From Nostoc sp. ATCC 43529 (GTDB lineage Bacteria > Cyanobacteriota > Cyanobacteriia > Cyanobacteriales > Nostocaceae), in assembly GCA_003326205.1 (NCBI GenBank), contig LWTK01000039.1, positions 1 through 64,000 on the forward strand: a stretch of 64,000 nucleotides of DNA, written 5' to 3'. A program made the translations under genes and the position numbers. This document shows, piece after piece, positions 42,691-51,864 of the stretch. The notes beneath the pieces were generated by a model. It saw only the letters and a list, made by a program, of their open reading frames with translations, was not told the DNA's origin and did not search any database. The stretch's first letter is position 1. Each line of letters begins with the position of its first letter.

Positions 42691-43047
42691 TTAATGTACA
42701 ACAAGTATTACACCAGTGATAATAATAGAAATTCCTAGCCACTGGCTCAATACAACCTTTTCTTTAAGAAGATAGTAAGAAGCGATTGGTATTAGTGCAT
42801 ACATTAATCCCAGAACTGGAAATGCTTGGCTCAGAGGAACTGTCCGCAATACATACAGCCACAATAAAGTCATGAATCCATAGCAAATAAACCAAATTGC
42901 AAAATAAGGAGAGAATATGAGATTGCGGATGGATGCACTTCCTTCTTTGTTAGAGTTAGTGATGTAAAGCCCGTACTTTAGCGATACATTGGCCACTGTT
43001 CCAAACAAAACCACAAGCATTAAATTTAGCCAGTTGATGATGTCCAT
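42691..43047 (-). CDS. Small EamA/SMR-type membrane protein (ArnE/ArnF-like)
   Basis: 118 residues, four predicted helices. KYGLYITNSN in the first loop, then LWLYVLRTVPLSQAFPVLGLMYALIPIASYYLLKEKVVLSQWLGISIIITGVILVV is the second half of an EamA repeat, as in ArnE/ArnF lipid-sugar flippase subunits. It follows a paralogue by 34 bases, and the two probably form a heterodimer. Confidence 0.78.
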   Translation of the reverse strand: MDIINWLNLMLVVLFGTVANVSLKYGLYITNSNKEGSASIRNLIFSPYFAIWFICYGFMTLLWLYVLRTVPLSQAFPVLGLMYALIPIASYYLLKEKVVLSQWLGISIIITGVILVVH

Positions 43048-43081
43048 TTTTTAATACTTTTTGTTTTAAGTAACTATAAAA

Positions 43082-43465
43082 TTATTGCGGCTTTTTTATG
43101 GGGATAACCACTAAAAGAACACCAGCAAAAATAGTGAGAACTCCTAATATTCGAGTTAGTGTAATTACTTCATTAAAAAAATAAGACGAACCTAAAAGTA
43201 TGCCGACATAGTTTAAGCTAGTTACTGGATAAGCAATGCTCAGTTTTACTGTTCGTAAAGCTAATATCCAAGTTACTATTGCTAAACAATAAACAGTCAC
43301 AGATAATGCCAAGTGTTGAAGAAATTCCCAATTCAATAGCCCTTGATGACTATTGCTCATGGTATGCTTCATCAGTAATTGCCCAGAAATACTAAATAAA
43401 ACACTAACCAGTAAGATGATATAGGAAGTTATTTGAAAGCGAGACATTTGTAATATAGATTTCAT
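43082..43465 (-). CDS. Small EamA/SMR-type membrane protein (ArnE/ArnF-like), partner
   Basis: 127 residues, four predicted helices. SGQLLMKHTMSN, then WILALRTVKLSIAYPVTSLNYVGILLGSSYFFNEVITLTRILGVLTIFAGVLLV parallels its neighbour. The 'Y-P-V-x-x-L' and 'F-x-E' features match the second halves of EamA proteins. First gene of the cluster; its promoter must lie in the adjacent 2-kb gene-free region. Confidence 0.78.
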   Translation of the reverse strand: MKSILQMSRFQITSYIILLVSVLFSISGQLLMKHTMSNSHQGLLNWEFLQHLALSVTVYCLAIVTWILALRTVKLSIAYPVTSLNYVGILLGSSYFFNEVITLTRILGVLTIFAGVLLVVIPIKKPQ

Positions 43466-44385
43466 AATTAGGTTTACCTCAATGGTAATAATAAGTATGA
43501 ACTTAAAAATTTTGGATTCCGGTCACACCTTCTCAACAATTTGACCTCTGACTTCAGTAATATAGACAATAAAATTTAGAGGGTTACATTGAAGGGACTA
43601 AGATCGAAATGACCATTGAAGCTCATGTCCTAAAAGTTTAAAACTAAGTAATATTGACTTTGGATATTAGGGTAGTTGCTGTCTCATGCGAGCTTCCCAT
43701 CTTTTCGCAGCCACCGAGTTATATTTCAGGACTATTATTTAGACAAAGACCATATAGTATATACGTACACCCAAGGTTAATAACCTTGCGAAAAATTCAC
43801 CTTAGATAAAGTTTACCAATGCGCGATCGCTAAGTTTGAAGAGATACTCTTTCTTAACCTTTAAGCCAGTAAACATGGATTGCGAAAATTTTTATCAATC
43901 CATTCATTAAGTTTCATCAGTTGTATATATCTTCCTGTAGAAATCTGGTTGAATACACTACTGCAATTATCAACCTATTAACTTTATATTTCAGAACTTA
44001 CTTAAATTAATAATTTCTTTCTATTTGCTAATGGATAGTTTATTAATTTTTTGCTCATGTATATAAAGTATATTTAAACTCACAGACATAATTATGAGCT
44101 AGGCTGGAAACTAAGTCGCTGAATTTTGTTTACTTGGTCTATTTGGACATCGGAATACAAGAATTAGCAAAATTTCTTAGACTCTAGGGGAAACTCTTGA
44201 AATACATGAATTGCTTTATAGCTCTATCGAAACTTTACTCAATGTCCAAACTGAAGCTCTGATGAGAGTAAGGGTTAATCTAAACTAAGGTCGCTCAAAT
44301 AATCGTAGTTCATAGCAGTTGAATTGTGTTCTAGTGTTTTTACATACAAGTATTACGTTTTATTGATTTTTGTTGATTTTTATCG

Positions 44386-44439
44386 ATTACATGTAGTTTT
44401 GACTAGAGTTGTTTCTCAAAAGTTATTACTACATGTAAT
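44386..44439. promoter_or_regulatory. 12-base perfect inverted repeat with 30-base spacer
   Basis: attacatgtagt and actacatgtaat flank a 30-base spacer. Each arm contains the palindrome acatgt, which fits a paired protein-binding site or an RNA stem. Confidence 0.5.
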
Positions 44440-44494
44440 TACTTACTAGAATACCACGAGAAATCTATGTTGCAAATTTATCGTCGCACTTCAT

Positions 44495-44690
44495 GAAAAA
44501 TTTACTTGATGAAAATCTACTTAAACAAAAACTTCATAAAATAGACACTCTCTTCTACATAATTTTTTACTTGCGAAATTGTGTATACTTATTGCTTTTT
44601 GGCTGCTGAACTTCTAAAACAGGCAATTCTACATCAAAAATTTACTTTACTAAAATCCATCTAAACGAAAACTTTATACACTAGACTAGC
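44495..44690. repeat. Pair of imperfect ~54-base direct repeats, 140 bases apart
   Basis: Copy 1 contains aaaaatttacttgatgaaaa and aaacttcataaaatagac; copy 2 contains aaaaatttactttactaaaa and aaactttatacactagac. The alignment needs only substitutions, suggesting an old duplication. Confidence 0.6.
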
Positions 44691-45448
44691 TTGAAAAAGG
44701 TATTAGTAGAGTACGGGGAGGAAACCTTTTTCATTGTTGGTTGTGGGTTTTTACCGTCAGTAGTTTCCTGGAAATAAGTTATATTACACGTTGCATTGCA
44801 AGGAAGAGAAATTTTTATTTTTCTTGGTGAGTGCAGATTGCAGAGTCTGTTGTATCAATTATTCATTGTCTGAGGTTAAGCTGCCAAGGAGAAAGCGAAA
44901 AAAGACTTTTACAAGAAACCTAGTTGTAATTCACCTATTTGCTATCTAAATTTTTATTTCGTCAAAGCTGTACATTTGTAAAGCACTTTTTCGACAATCA
45001 ATTTGTAGAAGTTGGAATTTATCTTCAATTCTAAACAAATTAGAAAGCTTAAATTTGACTTTGCTAGAGTAGAATTTCAACTTATACAGCAGCCGAAGTG
45101 ATGCTTAAAGATAAAACTAAAATATACTGCTTTCAAGTGGGAAACACAGAGAAAAAATAATAAATTGAATCGCTTTTTCTCTAACTATAGTGATTTACTA
45201 ATTTGGATGTTTGAGTTCCAACTTGGATGATAGTTACTTTAGATACAAAGTTAGCAAGACAACCCTAATTTTGATTTGAGCTTCAAAGTTTATTTTATAC
45301 TCTAACTTATTGTAACTTAAGTCTGAAAAAATTGTCATGCCTTACCTTCCATCAGGTTAATATGATGGAGAATAAAATTGAGCTACTTTGTTAGAAAATT
45401 TTATATTTAAAAAGTAAGTTAAAACCGATCAAAACCATGGCCGCAGAG

Positions 45449-45475
45449 AAACAAGCCCTTGTTCAGGGCTTTGTT
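45449..45475. terminator. Terminator-like hairpin
   Basis: aaacaagccct-tgttc-agggctttgttt, with one bulged base; U-rich ends on both strands make it potentially bidirectional. Confidence 0.5.
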
Positions 45476-45542
45476 TGACTAACTGTGTGGATAATTGGCA
45501 GCATTTTAAAGTTGAGAAAAATTTAATTATTCTTGGTTGAGA

Positions 45543-45797
45543 TCATTTAGTTTCTCTAGGTGCTTTTTGTGTAAATTGAGTCTGTTTTGAGTCATTTTGT
45601 TGCAAAAGCTTGTTAGTAATCATGAAGACAATGATTAACAATCCAAACTGAATCTGCCAGGGTGCTAATACTAAACTCAAAATCAGGCTAATAGCTGCAA
45701 AAACACCTGCGAGATATGCAACTTCATCAGTACTCTTTTTAAATAGGTAGCCAGTAGCTAAAGCAGTACACAGTGGTATCAGGAAAAACAAACCCAT
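45543..45797 (-). CDS. Small membrane protein, unknown function
   Basis: 84 residues from the ATG of MGLFFLIPLCTALATGYLF. Two or three hydrophobic segments (AYLAGVFAAISLILSLVLAP; FGLLIIVFMITNKLL), then a polar Gln/Lys-rich tail. The family was not recognised, though similar short membrane proteins occur in cyanobacteria. Confidence 0.6.
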   Translation of the reverse strand: MGLFFLIPLCTALATGYLFKKSTDEVAYLAGVFAAISLILSLVLAPWQIQFGLLIIVFMITNKLLQQNDSKQTQFTQKAPRETK

Positions 45798-46112
45798 TGC
45801 CAATCACCTATGGACTAAAAAATGTGGTGTTTATAAAAAATTGAAATGGTTTTTGGAATTGTGGTTAATATTACATCCAAGAAGGTTTTAGCCACAACAG
45901 TCTATCGATATAAATCTTAGCAAAAGTCAAGATTACGCAATCTCTTATTTTACACCTAGTAGGGCGATAAAAAGTCCCACGCTGACGTTATCCTGGTTCA
46001 GGAAATGAGGGAAAGGAATTATCCGGTAAATTAGCTTAAAACTTTGGGCTGGTTTCGGGAAAAAGATTTAGCATATTAGCTTTAGGAGTAGGATTTTCAA
46101 CTGTAAAACTCG
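45798..46112. other. Divergent promoter region upstream of tex
   Basis: No repeat, hairpin or gene stands out. Confidence 0.4.
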
Positions 46113-48272
46113 ATGCTGAACATTCCTCAATTACTAGCAACTGAATTAGACCTCAAACCCCATCAGGTGCAAAACGCCCTAGAACTTTTGGCGGAAGGTG
46201 CAACGATTCCGTTTATTGCGCGTTACCGTAAAGAACGCACTAATGAAATGAATGAAGTGCAACTTCGCGAACTGTCTGATAGATATACTTATTTAACAGA
46301 ACTTGAAGAACGTAAGTCTGTCATTTTAAATGCGATCGCCGAACAAGGTAAACTTACAGACGAACTTAAAGCGAAGATCGCATCTTGTTTACAAAAAACA
46401 GAACTTGAAGATTTATACTTACCGTATCGACCAAAGCGACGCACCCGCGCCACCATCGCCAGGGAAAAAGGACTCGAACCCCTAGCGGAGTTTATCAAGT
46501 CTTTAAATGTCAAAAATGCTATCAGTGCTTCTCTGGAAGAAGCAGCAGCTAAGTATATTTCCGAAGCCAAGGGAGTAAAAACAGCAGAAGAAGCACTCAA
46601 AGGTGCTGCTGACATCTTAGCGGAAGAAGTCGCTGAAAAAGCTGAATTACGCGCACATATCCGCGATTATTTTCTGGAAGATGGGGTGTTTGTCTCCCGC
46701 ATCAAAAATGATTATCCCGAAGGTACAACCAAATTTGAGATGTACCGAAACTATCAAATCAAGGTAAAAAATATTGCACCTCACAATATGCTGGCGTTGT
46801 GTCGCGGTGAAGCAGAGAAAGTATTAAGCTTTGAAATTGCTTTCGACGAAGATACGGTACTTTATTATCTGGAATCCCAAGAAATTAAAACTAAAGTCCG
46901 AACAATTCGAGATTTTTATCAAGCAATGTTGAAGGATGCATTCAACCGTTTAATGAAAGTCTCTCTTATGGGAGAGGTGATTTCTGAGAAAAAAACCTAC
47001 GCAGACATGGAATCAATCAAGACATTTGAAGCAAATCTGCGGGAGTTGTTGTTGTCTGCACCAGCCGGAATGAAACCAACCCTAGCCATAGATCCTGGAT
47101 TTAGAACTGGGTGTAAAGTTGTAGTTTTGGACGAAACGGGGAAATTTTTGGCATACCAAGCTGTATTTCCTCACCAAGCGGCTGAACAAAGACTTAAAGC
47201 TGCACAAACCATCAAAAATCTGCTTGAAAAGTACAAAATTGAATTAATCGCCATTGGTAACGGTACAGCATCCCGTGAAACAGAGGAGTTTGTTTCGGAA
47301 GTCTTACAAAGTATGGAACGCAAACCAGTTAAGGTGATTGTGAACGAGTCTGGTGCATCTATATATTCTGCGAGTAAAGTGGCGTTGGAAGAATTTCCCG
47401 ATTTAGATGTTACCGTGCGTGGGGCAATTAGTATCGGCCGGCGTTTGCAAGATCCTTTGGCGGAATTGGTGAAAATCGATCCGAAATCCATTGGTGTGGG
47501 ACAATACCAGCACGATGTCGATCAAAAGTTGTTGAAAAAGAAATTGGATGAAACTGTAGAAAGCTGCGTTAACTACGTAGGTGTAGACTTAAATACCGCC
47601 TCCAAAGAACTGCTAACTTCCGTCTCAGGAATTACCGCAGCAGTGGCTAATAATATTGTTGCTCATCGCAACCAAAACGGAGCCTTTAAAAATCGCCGCC
47701 AACTGTTGAAAGTTCCGAAATTGGGTCCAAAAGCCTTTGAACAAGCAGCGGGTTTTCTGCGAATTCGCGGTGGTGACAACCCATTGGATAATACAGCAGT
47801 GCATCCAGAGAGTTATGCTGTAGTAGAGGCGATCGCATCCGATTTAAATGTGCCATTAAATCAGGTGACGCAAATTGCCGAAAAACTCAAAAAAACCAAC
47901 CTGAAAAAATACGTAACCGATACCGTCGGAGAACCCACACTGCGCGATATCCTCAGCGAACTCGAAAAACCAGGGAGAGATCCCCGTGCTGAGTTTAAGT
48001 ATGCCACCTTCAAAGAAGGAATTAAGGAAATTAGCGACTTAAAGGAAGGAATGGAACTAGAGGGAATGATTACCAATGTCGCCAACTTCGGTGCCTTTGT
48101 TGATATCGGCGTACATCAAGATGGTTTGGTGCATATTTCCCAACTTGCGGATAGGTTCGTAGACGATCCCAAGAAAATTGTGAAGGTGGGACAAGTTGTG
48201 AAAGTGCGAGTACTAGAAGTCAACGAAAAATTAAAACGAATTAGTTTGTCGATGAAAGCAGTTAAGCAATAA
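46113..48272 (+). CDS. tex: Tex-family RNA-binding transcription accessory protein
   Basis: 719 residues. Domains in order: N-terminal HTH-like Tex region (LNIPQLLATELDLKPHQVQN; ATIPFIARYRKERTNEMNEV), YqgF/RuvX-like domain (LAIDPGFRTGCKVVVLDETG; IAIGNGTASRETEEFV), helix-hairpin-helix (LTSVSGITAAVANNIVAHRN; LLKVPKLGPKAFEQAAGFLR), and a C-terminal S1 domain (GMITNVANFGAFVDIGVHQD). Tex/Spt6-like proteins bind RNA and act in transcription or its surveillance. Complete. The ferredoxin gene follows 13 bases downstream. Confidence 0.97.
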   Translation: MLNIPQLLATELDLKPHQVQNALELLAEGATIPFIARYRKERTNEMNEVQLRELSDRYTYLTELEERKSVILNAIAEQGKLTDELKAKIASCLQKTELEDLYLPYRPKRRTRATIAREKGLEPLAEFIKSLNVKNAISASLEEAAAKYISEAKGVKTAEEALKGAADILAEEVAEKAELRAHIRDYFLEDGVFVSRIKNDYPEGTTKFEMYRNYQIKVKNIAPHNMLALCRGEAEKVLSFEIAFDEDTVLYYLESQEIKTKVRTIRDFYQAMLKDAFNRLMKVSLMGEVISEKKTYADMESIKTFEANLRELLLSAPAGMKPTLAIDPGFRTGCKVVVLDETGKFLAYQAVFPHQAAEQRLKAAQTIKNLLEKYKIELIAIGNGTASRETEEFVSEVLQSMERKPVKVIVNESGASIYSASKVALEEFPDLDVTVRGAISIGRRLQDPLAELVKIDPKSIGVGQYQHDVDQKLLKKKLDETVESCVNYVGVDLNTASKELLTSVSGITAAVANNIVAHRNQNGAFKNRRQLLKVPKLGPKAFEQAAGFLRIRGGDNPLDNTAVHPESYAVVEAIASDLNVPLNQVTQIAEKLKKTNLKKYVTDTVGEPTLRDILSELEKPGRDPRAEFKYATFKEGIKEISDLKEGMELEGMITNVANFGAFVDIGVHQDGLVHISQLADRFVDDPKKIVKVGQVVKVRVLEVNEKLKRISLSMKAVKQ

Positions 48273-48285
48273 TTAGAAACAGCAA

Positions 48286-48651
48286 ATGGCAGTTTATCAA
48301 GTCCGACTCATCAATCCTAGTCTGGGATTAGATTGCACCATTCAAGTACCAGACGATCAATATATTTTAGATATTGCAGAAGACGCTCATATCCGCTTAC
48401 CATCTGGGTGCAAGCAAGGCGAATGTTCTGCGTGTATCGCCAAACTTATCGGCGGTGAAGTCGATCAAAGCGAGCAAAAATTTCTGCGTCCAAGTGAAAT
48501 ACAGGCTGGTTATGTTGTTACTTGTGTAACTTATCCGTTGTCGGATTGTACTTTAGAAACCCATCAAGAACAAGTTTTATATAAATCAGCCCTTTACTAT
48601 AAACCTGAGTCTGGAAAATCTGAGCGATCGCGACCTTCTAGTATTAAATAA
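48286..48651 (+). CDS. Plant-type [2Fe-2S] ferredoxin
   Basis: 121 residues. Cluster ligands C42, C47, C50 and C80 in PSGCKQGECSACIAKLIGG and YVVTCVTYP (C-x4-C-x2-C...C). It is longer than PetF at the C-terminus by ~20 residues. Probably an electron donor for a specific enzyme; the partner is unknown. Just 13 bases after tex, likely cotranscribed, and followed by a strong terminator. Confidence 0.92.
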   Translation: MAVYQVRLINPSLGLDCTIQVPDDQYILDIAEDAHIRLPSGCKQGECSACIAKLIGGEVDQSEQKFLRPSEIQAGYVVTCVTYPLSDCTLETHQEQVLYKSALYYKPESGKSERSRPSSIK

Positions 48652-48702
48652 ATATTAAATTTTAGGTTATTAAGAAATGTAACATTAATTGAAAAACGTT
48701 AC

Positions 48703-48743
48703 ATAGTAGGGACTTACATCTGTACGTCCCTACTATAGTTTTT
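48703..48743 (+). terminator. Terminator after the ferredoxin gene
   Basis: atagtagggac and gtccctactat form an 11-base perfect stem with a 12-base loop, followed by agttttt. Confidence 0.75.
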
Positions 48744-48859
48744 AATGTTCGACCTAAGGATAGAAGCAAATTCTATCTTTCAAGAGAGGTTAGAATCTAG
48801 TGCCTAGTTAAAGATGAAATAAGAAGTTTCAAAGAAAAAATCTTTATTAGGTAAAAACA

Positions 48860-49258
48860 ATGTTGACACCATTTTTAACTGCCCTAGCCACAGCTTTAAG
48901 CTTATTAATTGTTGATTTAATTGTTCCAGATGTTGACATTGCTAATTTTCCCGCAGCTTTAATTGCCGCTTTCGTAATCGGTTTAATTAACGGTTCGCTT
49001 AAGCCGATTCTTTCTACACTTTCTTTGCCACTCAACTTTTTAACATTTGGAGGATTTTCTCTCATCATCAACGGTTTTTGCTTCTGGTTAGCAGCCGCTT
49101 TAGTTCCTGGGTTCTCAGTTCACGGACTTATCGGTTTTATCCTGGGGCCTGTAATTCTATCTTTTGCTAACACCTTGATTAACAACTACTTTGTTGAAAG
49201 AAACCTTTTAACCAGTGGTGGTAATGTGAAAAGCCAAGGTGAATTACCTTCTAGATAA
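48860..49258 (+). CDS. Phage-holin-like four-helix membrane protein (PF04020 type), second copy
   Basis: 132 residues. TALATALSLLIVDLIVPDVDI, AFVIGLINGSLKPILSTLSLPLNFLTFGGFSLIINGFCFWLAAALVPGFSV and LGPVILSFANTLINNYF match the same family as the gene at 19858-20220. The short polar tail is unremarkable. Role unknown. Confidence 0.82.
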   Translation: MLTPFLTALATALSLLIVDLIVPDVDIANFPAALIAAFVIGLINGSLKPILSTLSLPLNFLTFGGFSLIINGFCFWLAAALVPGFSVHGLIGFILGPVILSFANTLINNYFVERNLLTSGGNVKSQGELPSR

Positions 49259-49267
49259 ACATCAACA

Positions 49268-49303
49268 GGAGTAGAAACGCTAATTTACTTACGTCTCTAC
49301 TCC
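49268..49303 (+). terminator. Hairpin after the holin-like gene
   Basis: ggagtagaaacg and cgtctctactcc pair over about 11 bases with one mismatch; located 10 bases beyond the stop. Confidence 0.5.
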
Positions 49304-49408
49304 AAACAAACAAAATCTCCGAATTAAGATAACTCATTAGATGGATTTTCTAATTCGGTCTCTTTCAGAGAATGTAATTAAACAAATTTACACACTTGTA
49401 ACAACATC

Positions 49409-49600
49409 ATGAAATTAGTTCGTTATCTTCTAGGTTTGTTAGTGCCTCCTTTAGGCGTTTTCTTGACAGTTGGAGTTGGCCCAACATTGATTATCAACAT
49501 TTTACTCACACTTCTCGGTTGGCTTCCTGGTAGTATTCATGCAGTTTGGGTTATTGCCAAGTTTGATGAACAAATGAGCCGGGAAGGACGTATTTACTAA
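49409..49600 (+). CDS. Pmp3/YqaE-family (UPF0057) small membrane protein
   Basis: 63 residues with two membrane helices: LVPPLGVFLTVGVGPTLIIN, then LTLLGWLPGSIHAVWVI, the UPF0057 signature. In yeast and plants Pmp3 proteins affect membrane potential and salt tolerance; in bacteria they are stress-related with no fixed role. Followed by a strong terminator. Confidence 0.92.
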   Translation: MKLVRYLLGLLVPPLGVFLTVGVGPTLIINILLTLLGWLPGSIHAVWVIAKFDEQMSREGRIY

Positions 49601-49634
49601 TACGTAACAAGATTAATTTTATTAATCTGAAGTA

Positions 49635-49662
49635 GGGTGCGTTAGGCTAAAGCCTAACGCAC
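49635..49662 (+). terminator. Terminator after the Pmp3-family gene
   Basis: ggtgcgttaggc and gcctaacgcacc form a perfect 12-base stem with a 4-base loop, followed by attttatttt. A related hairpin recurs at 49971-49996. Confidence 0.8.
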
Positions 49663-49765
49663 CATTTTATTTTAAGAATAATACGAATAGATTGGTAAAA
49701 TAATGTTTTTGAATGTGCAACAATTGTGGATTCTAGATTGACCTCATAACTGTTTCTTGCACGTT

Positions 49766-49939
49766 ATACCAATTCTGTATGAAGATGCGCTAAACCAGAA
49801 GTACAAGAAAGAAAAACGTAGACGCGGAGCGGCTTGCCGCAGGCTACCGCAAAGGACGCATTCGCGCAGCGTCTCGTCAGAGAAGAACACAAAGAAAGAA
49901 GTTAAAAGGGTTTGGCGCAGCCTCACAAAGAAATGGTAT
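49766..49939. repeat. MITE-like element with ~31-base terminal inverted repeats
   Basis: The left end starts ataccaattctgtatgaaga and runs to taaacc. The right end, read on the minus strand, starts ataccatttctttgtgaggc and runs to caaacc. About 23 of 31 positions match. The interior has gcggcttgccgcaggctacc and cgcagcgtctcgtc, words shared with the element at 4604-4817. Confidence 0.6.
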
Positions 49940-50035
49940 TAGCAAATTTTAGATTTTAGTAAATTAAGAGGTGCGTTAGCCTTTGGCGTAACGCACCCTA
50001 CAAAAAAGGAGTTAATAGATGAATGCTAAATTTGT

Positions 50036-50836
50036 CTATTTGTGGATAGTTTCCCGTTCTTTATCAGCAGGTTCCTTATCTTTGAACAAATCAGCCGCAG
50101 TTAACAGTAACTCTCTCAAAGTTTGTTTAATTTGGTACTCTTTTCTAGCTAAAGATGTACCTGCTTCACCTAGCTTGTCTTCTAACTGCGATCGCTTTTG
50201 TCCTACCTGTGTAGCAAGAGTTTCAGCTTGGGGACGAGCTTGATTATACCAGTGTTTAGCCTCGTTGAGATAATCTTGAACTTCCATAGAACGTCCGCCA
50301 TAGCGTGCAGCCATATTAGCTCGAACAATGGCTAGCTGGGCTTGCAGTTGCGCGTAACGTTTCTTCAACAATCCCATTTCTTCACTATCTTTAATGGCAT
50401 TGATAGCAGAATCAATTGCAGTTTTAGTACTAGCAGGTTTTTCCTTATTTGTCTCTTCAATTTCTGCCAAAATTACATCAACTTCTTGCTGGAGTTGTTC
50501 TTCTTCCCCATCTAGTTGAGCTTGGAGGCGCTTGATATCTGCTTGAGTTTTAACAATATTTTCGTGTCTTTGACTATTAATTCCTTCTAAAGCTCCTTCA
50601 ATGGAAGCTGTCACTTCATCTTTGAGTTCGCTACCTTTTTCTTGGAAGTTTTCAATTACAGCAGAAACCGCATCTTTAACAAGACTACGAATTTCACTAG
50701 AACCTTGTTTAAACTCAGAAGCTACTTGAGAAACTGCGGATTTGACAATTTCTCGAATTCTTTCAGTTCTTAATTGTCCGGTTTCTTTAGCTTGTTGTAA
50801 GTCTGTTTGAATTTGTTGTTTGATATTGTTAGGCAT
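50036..50836 (-). CDS. Alpha-helical coiled-coil protein, unknown function
   Basis: 266 residues from the ATG of MPNNIKQQIQTDLQQAKETG. Almost entirely helical and highly charged: SAVSQVASEFKQGSSEIRSL, VIENFQEKGSELKDEVTASI, then IKRLQAQLDGEEEQLQQEVD. No membrane segment or signal peptide. It could be a structural or stress-related apolipoprotein-like protein; no family recognised with confidence. Confidence 0.65.
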   Translation of the reverse strand: MPNNIKQQIQTDLQQAKETGQLRTERIREIVKSAVSQVASEFKQGSSEIRSLVKDAVSAVIENFQEKGSELKDEVTASIEGALEGINSQRHENIVKTQADIKRLQAQLDGEEEQLQQEVDVILAEIEETNKEKPASTKTAIDSAINAIKDSEEMGLLKKRYAQLQAQLAIVRANMAARYGGRSMEVQDYLNEAKHWYNQARPQAETLATQVGQKRSQLEDKLGEAGTSLARKEYQIKQTLRELLLTAADLFKDKEPADKERETIHK

Positions 50837-51015
50837 TTTCAACTCTGGAGATTTTACTAATTGGGATAAAAATTTATAGACATGGCTCTACATACCGATT
50901 ATGGCGTAGGCTTATGGGGCTAGGCACTTCCTTTAGATAGAAAGTCATAAACCTAAAGAAATGTTACCTATTTGTGAGATGATAAATACTTACTGGTAGT
51001 AATTGAGAATAAAAT

Positions 51016-51240
51016 ATGTGGCGAGTAAATATTAGTTGTTCTGGTGATGCTTGGAAAGTATATGGTACTGAATTTAAGGCGATCGCCGAAAAATATCAAG
51101 GTGAATTAATTGGTTCCAAAAAAATGCCAGATGGCACCCGCATTATGTCATACAAAATCGAAGATGTTAGTGATGCCGAAGCTTTTCAGGAAGATTGTAC
51201 ACAATTTACTGGATTCACATCTGACTTTGAATCTCTGTAA
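51016..51240 (+). CDS. Small conserved-looking protein, unknown function
   Basis: 74 residues: WRVNISCSGDAWKVYGTEFK, KYQGELIGSKKMPDGTRIMS, YKIEDVSDAEAFQEDCTQFT. Compact alpha/beta composition and cyanobacterial codon use. No known domain recognised. It lies 55 bases upstream of petJ on the same strand and could share a transcript. Confidence 0.55.
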   Translation: MWRVNISCSGDAWKVYGTEFKAIAEKYQGELIGSKKMPDGTRIMSYKIEDVSDAEAFQEDCTQFTGFTSDFESL

Positions 51241-51295
51241 TATTTTTTCTGAAACTTATTTTTATAACCAGTATTTCAAAATCCGGAGAAGCTGA

Positions 51296-51631
51296 GTGAA
51301 AAAATGCATAACGGTGGTATTAGTAACTTTTCTATTATTAATAAGTACTTTGACATTCCCAGCTAATGCAGCAGATACCCTTAACGGTGAACAAATATTT
51401 AGCATTCATTGTGCTGGTTGTCATATTAATGGTGGTAACATAGTCAGGCGAGGTAAAAACCTCAAAAAGCAAGCGCTCAAGAAATATGGCATGGATTCAA
51501 TAGAGGCAGTTATATCGATAGTTACTAATGGTAAAAGTAATATGTCAGCCTACAAAGACCGCCTGAATGAACAGCAAATTCAAGATGTTGCTGCTTATGT
51601 TCTTGAACAAGCTGAAAAAGGCTGGCGTTAA
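51296..51631 (+). CDS. petJ: Cytochrome c6-like protein
   Basis: 111 residues from a GTG start. Signal peptide KKCITVVLVTFLLLISTLTF with cleavage after ANA (residue 25). Heme site C39-A-G-C42-H43 and axial Met83 (GKSNMSAYKDRL). Mature length ~86 residues, as for c6, which carries electrons in the thylakoid lumen from cytochrome b6f to photosystem I. The region before Met has Ser-Asn where c6 usually has Asn-Ala, and 'SAYKDRL' replaces 'PAFGGRL', so a c6 paralogue (c6B/c6C-like) is possible. Confidence 0.85.
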   Translation: MKKCITVVLVTFLLLISTLTFPANAADTLNGEQIFSIHCAGCHINGGNIVRRGKNLKKQALKKYGMDSIEAVISIVTNGKSNMSAYKDRLNEQQIQDVAAYVLEQAEKGWR

Positions 51632-51633
51632 AA

Positions 51634-51860
51634 AAAAGTTAGGAGTTAAGAGTTAAAAGTTAGGAGTTAAAAGTTAAGAGTTGGGAGTTAAAAGTTAAGA
51701 GTTAAGAGTTAGGAGTTAAGAGTGATTATCTCTAACAGTCCTAAATCATTCATAATAAAGTAGAAAAGTTAAAAAGGCTGTAAAAATCCTTGCCAACTCA
51801 CTAACCATTAACTCCTAACTCCTAACTCCTCACCCCTAACTCCTTACCCCTAACTCCTTT
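51634..51860. repeat. Long heptamer repeat tract with complementary arm
   Basis: About 13 gttagga/gttaaga-type heptamers (51637-51725), then about 70 bases of spacer, then ctcctaactcctaactcctc-type heptamers on the complementary strand sense (51805-51857). STRR class. Confidence 0.88.
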
Positions 51861-51864
51861 GAAA

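Larger units (their letters stand above)
43466..45542. other. About 2.1 kb with no recognisable gene
   Basis: Very AT-rich and dense in stops on both strands, with no open frame over 60 codons and no coding-like short frame with a good ribosome binding site. It contains a 12-base inverted repeat (44386-44439), a pair of ~54-base imperfect direct repeats (44495-44548 and 44635-44690), a 9-base inverted repeat gaaaaaggt/acctttttc (44694-44732) and a terminator-like hairpin (45449-45475). It may hold the lipid-sugar cluster promoter, degenerate genes or an unannotated RNA. Confidence 0.6.
49601..50035. other. Repeat-filled spacer between Pmp3 and the coiled-coil gene
   Basis: Contains two 'ggtgcgtta' hairpins (49635-49662 and 49971-49996) and a ~174-bp inverted-repeat element (49766-49939). 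No gene supported. Confidence 0.65.

Noticed and set aside
49757..49942. Open frames of about 60 codons on both strands inside the element at 49766-49939
   Set aside because: They are translations of a palindromic repeat; a gene reading this DNA is not supported.
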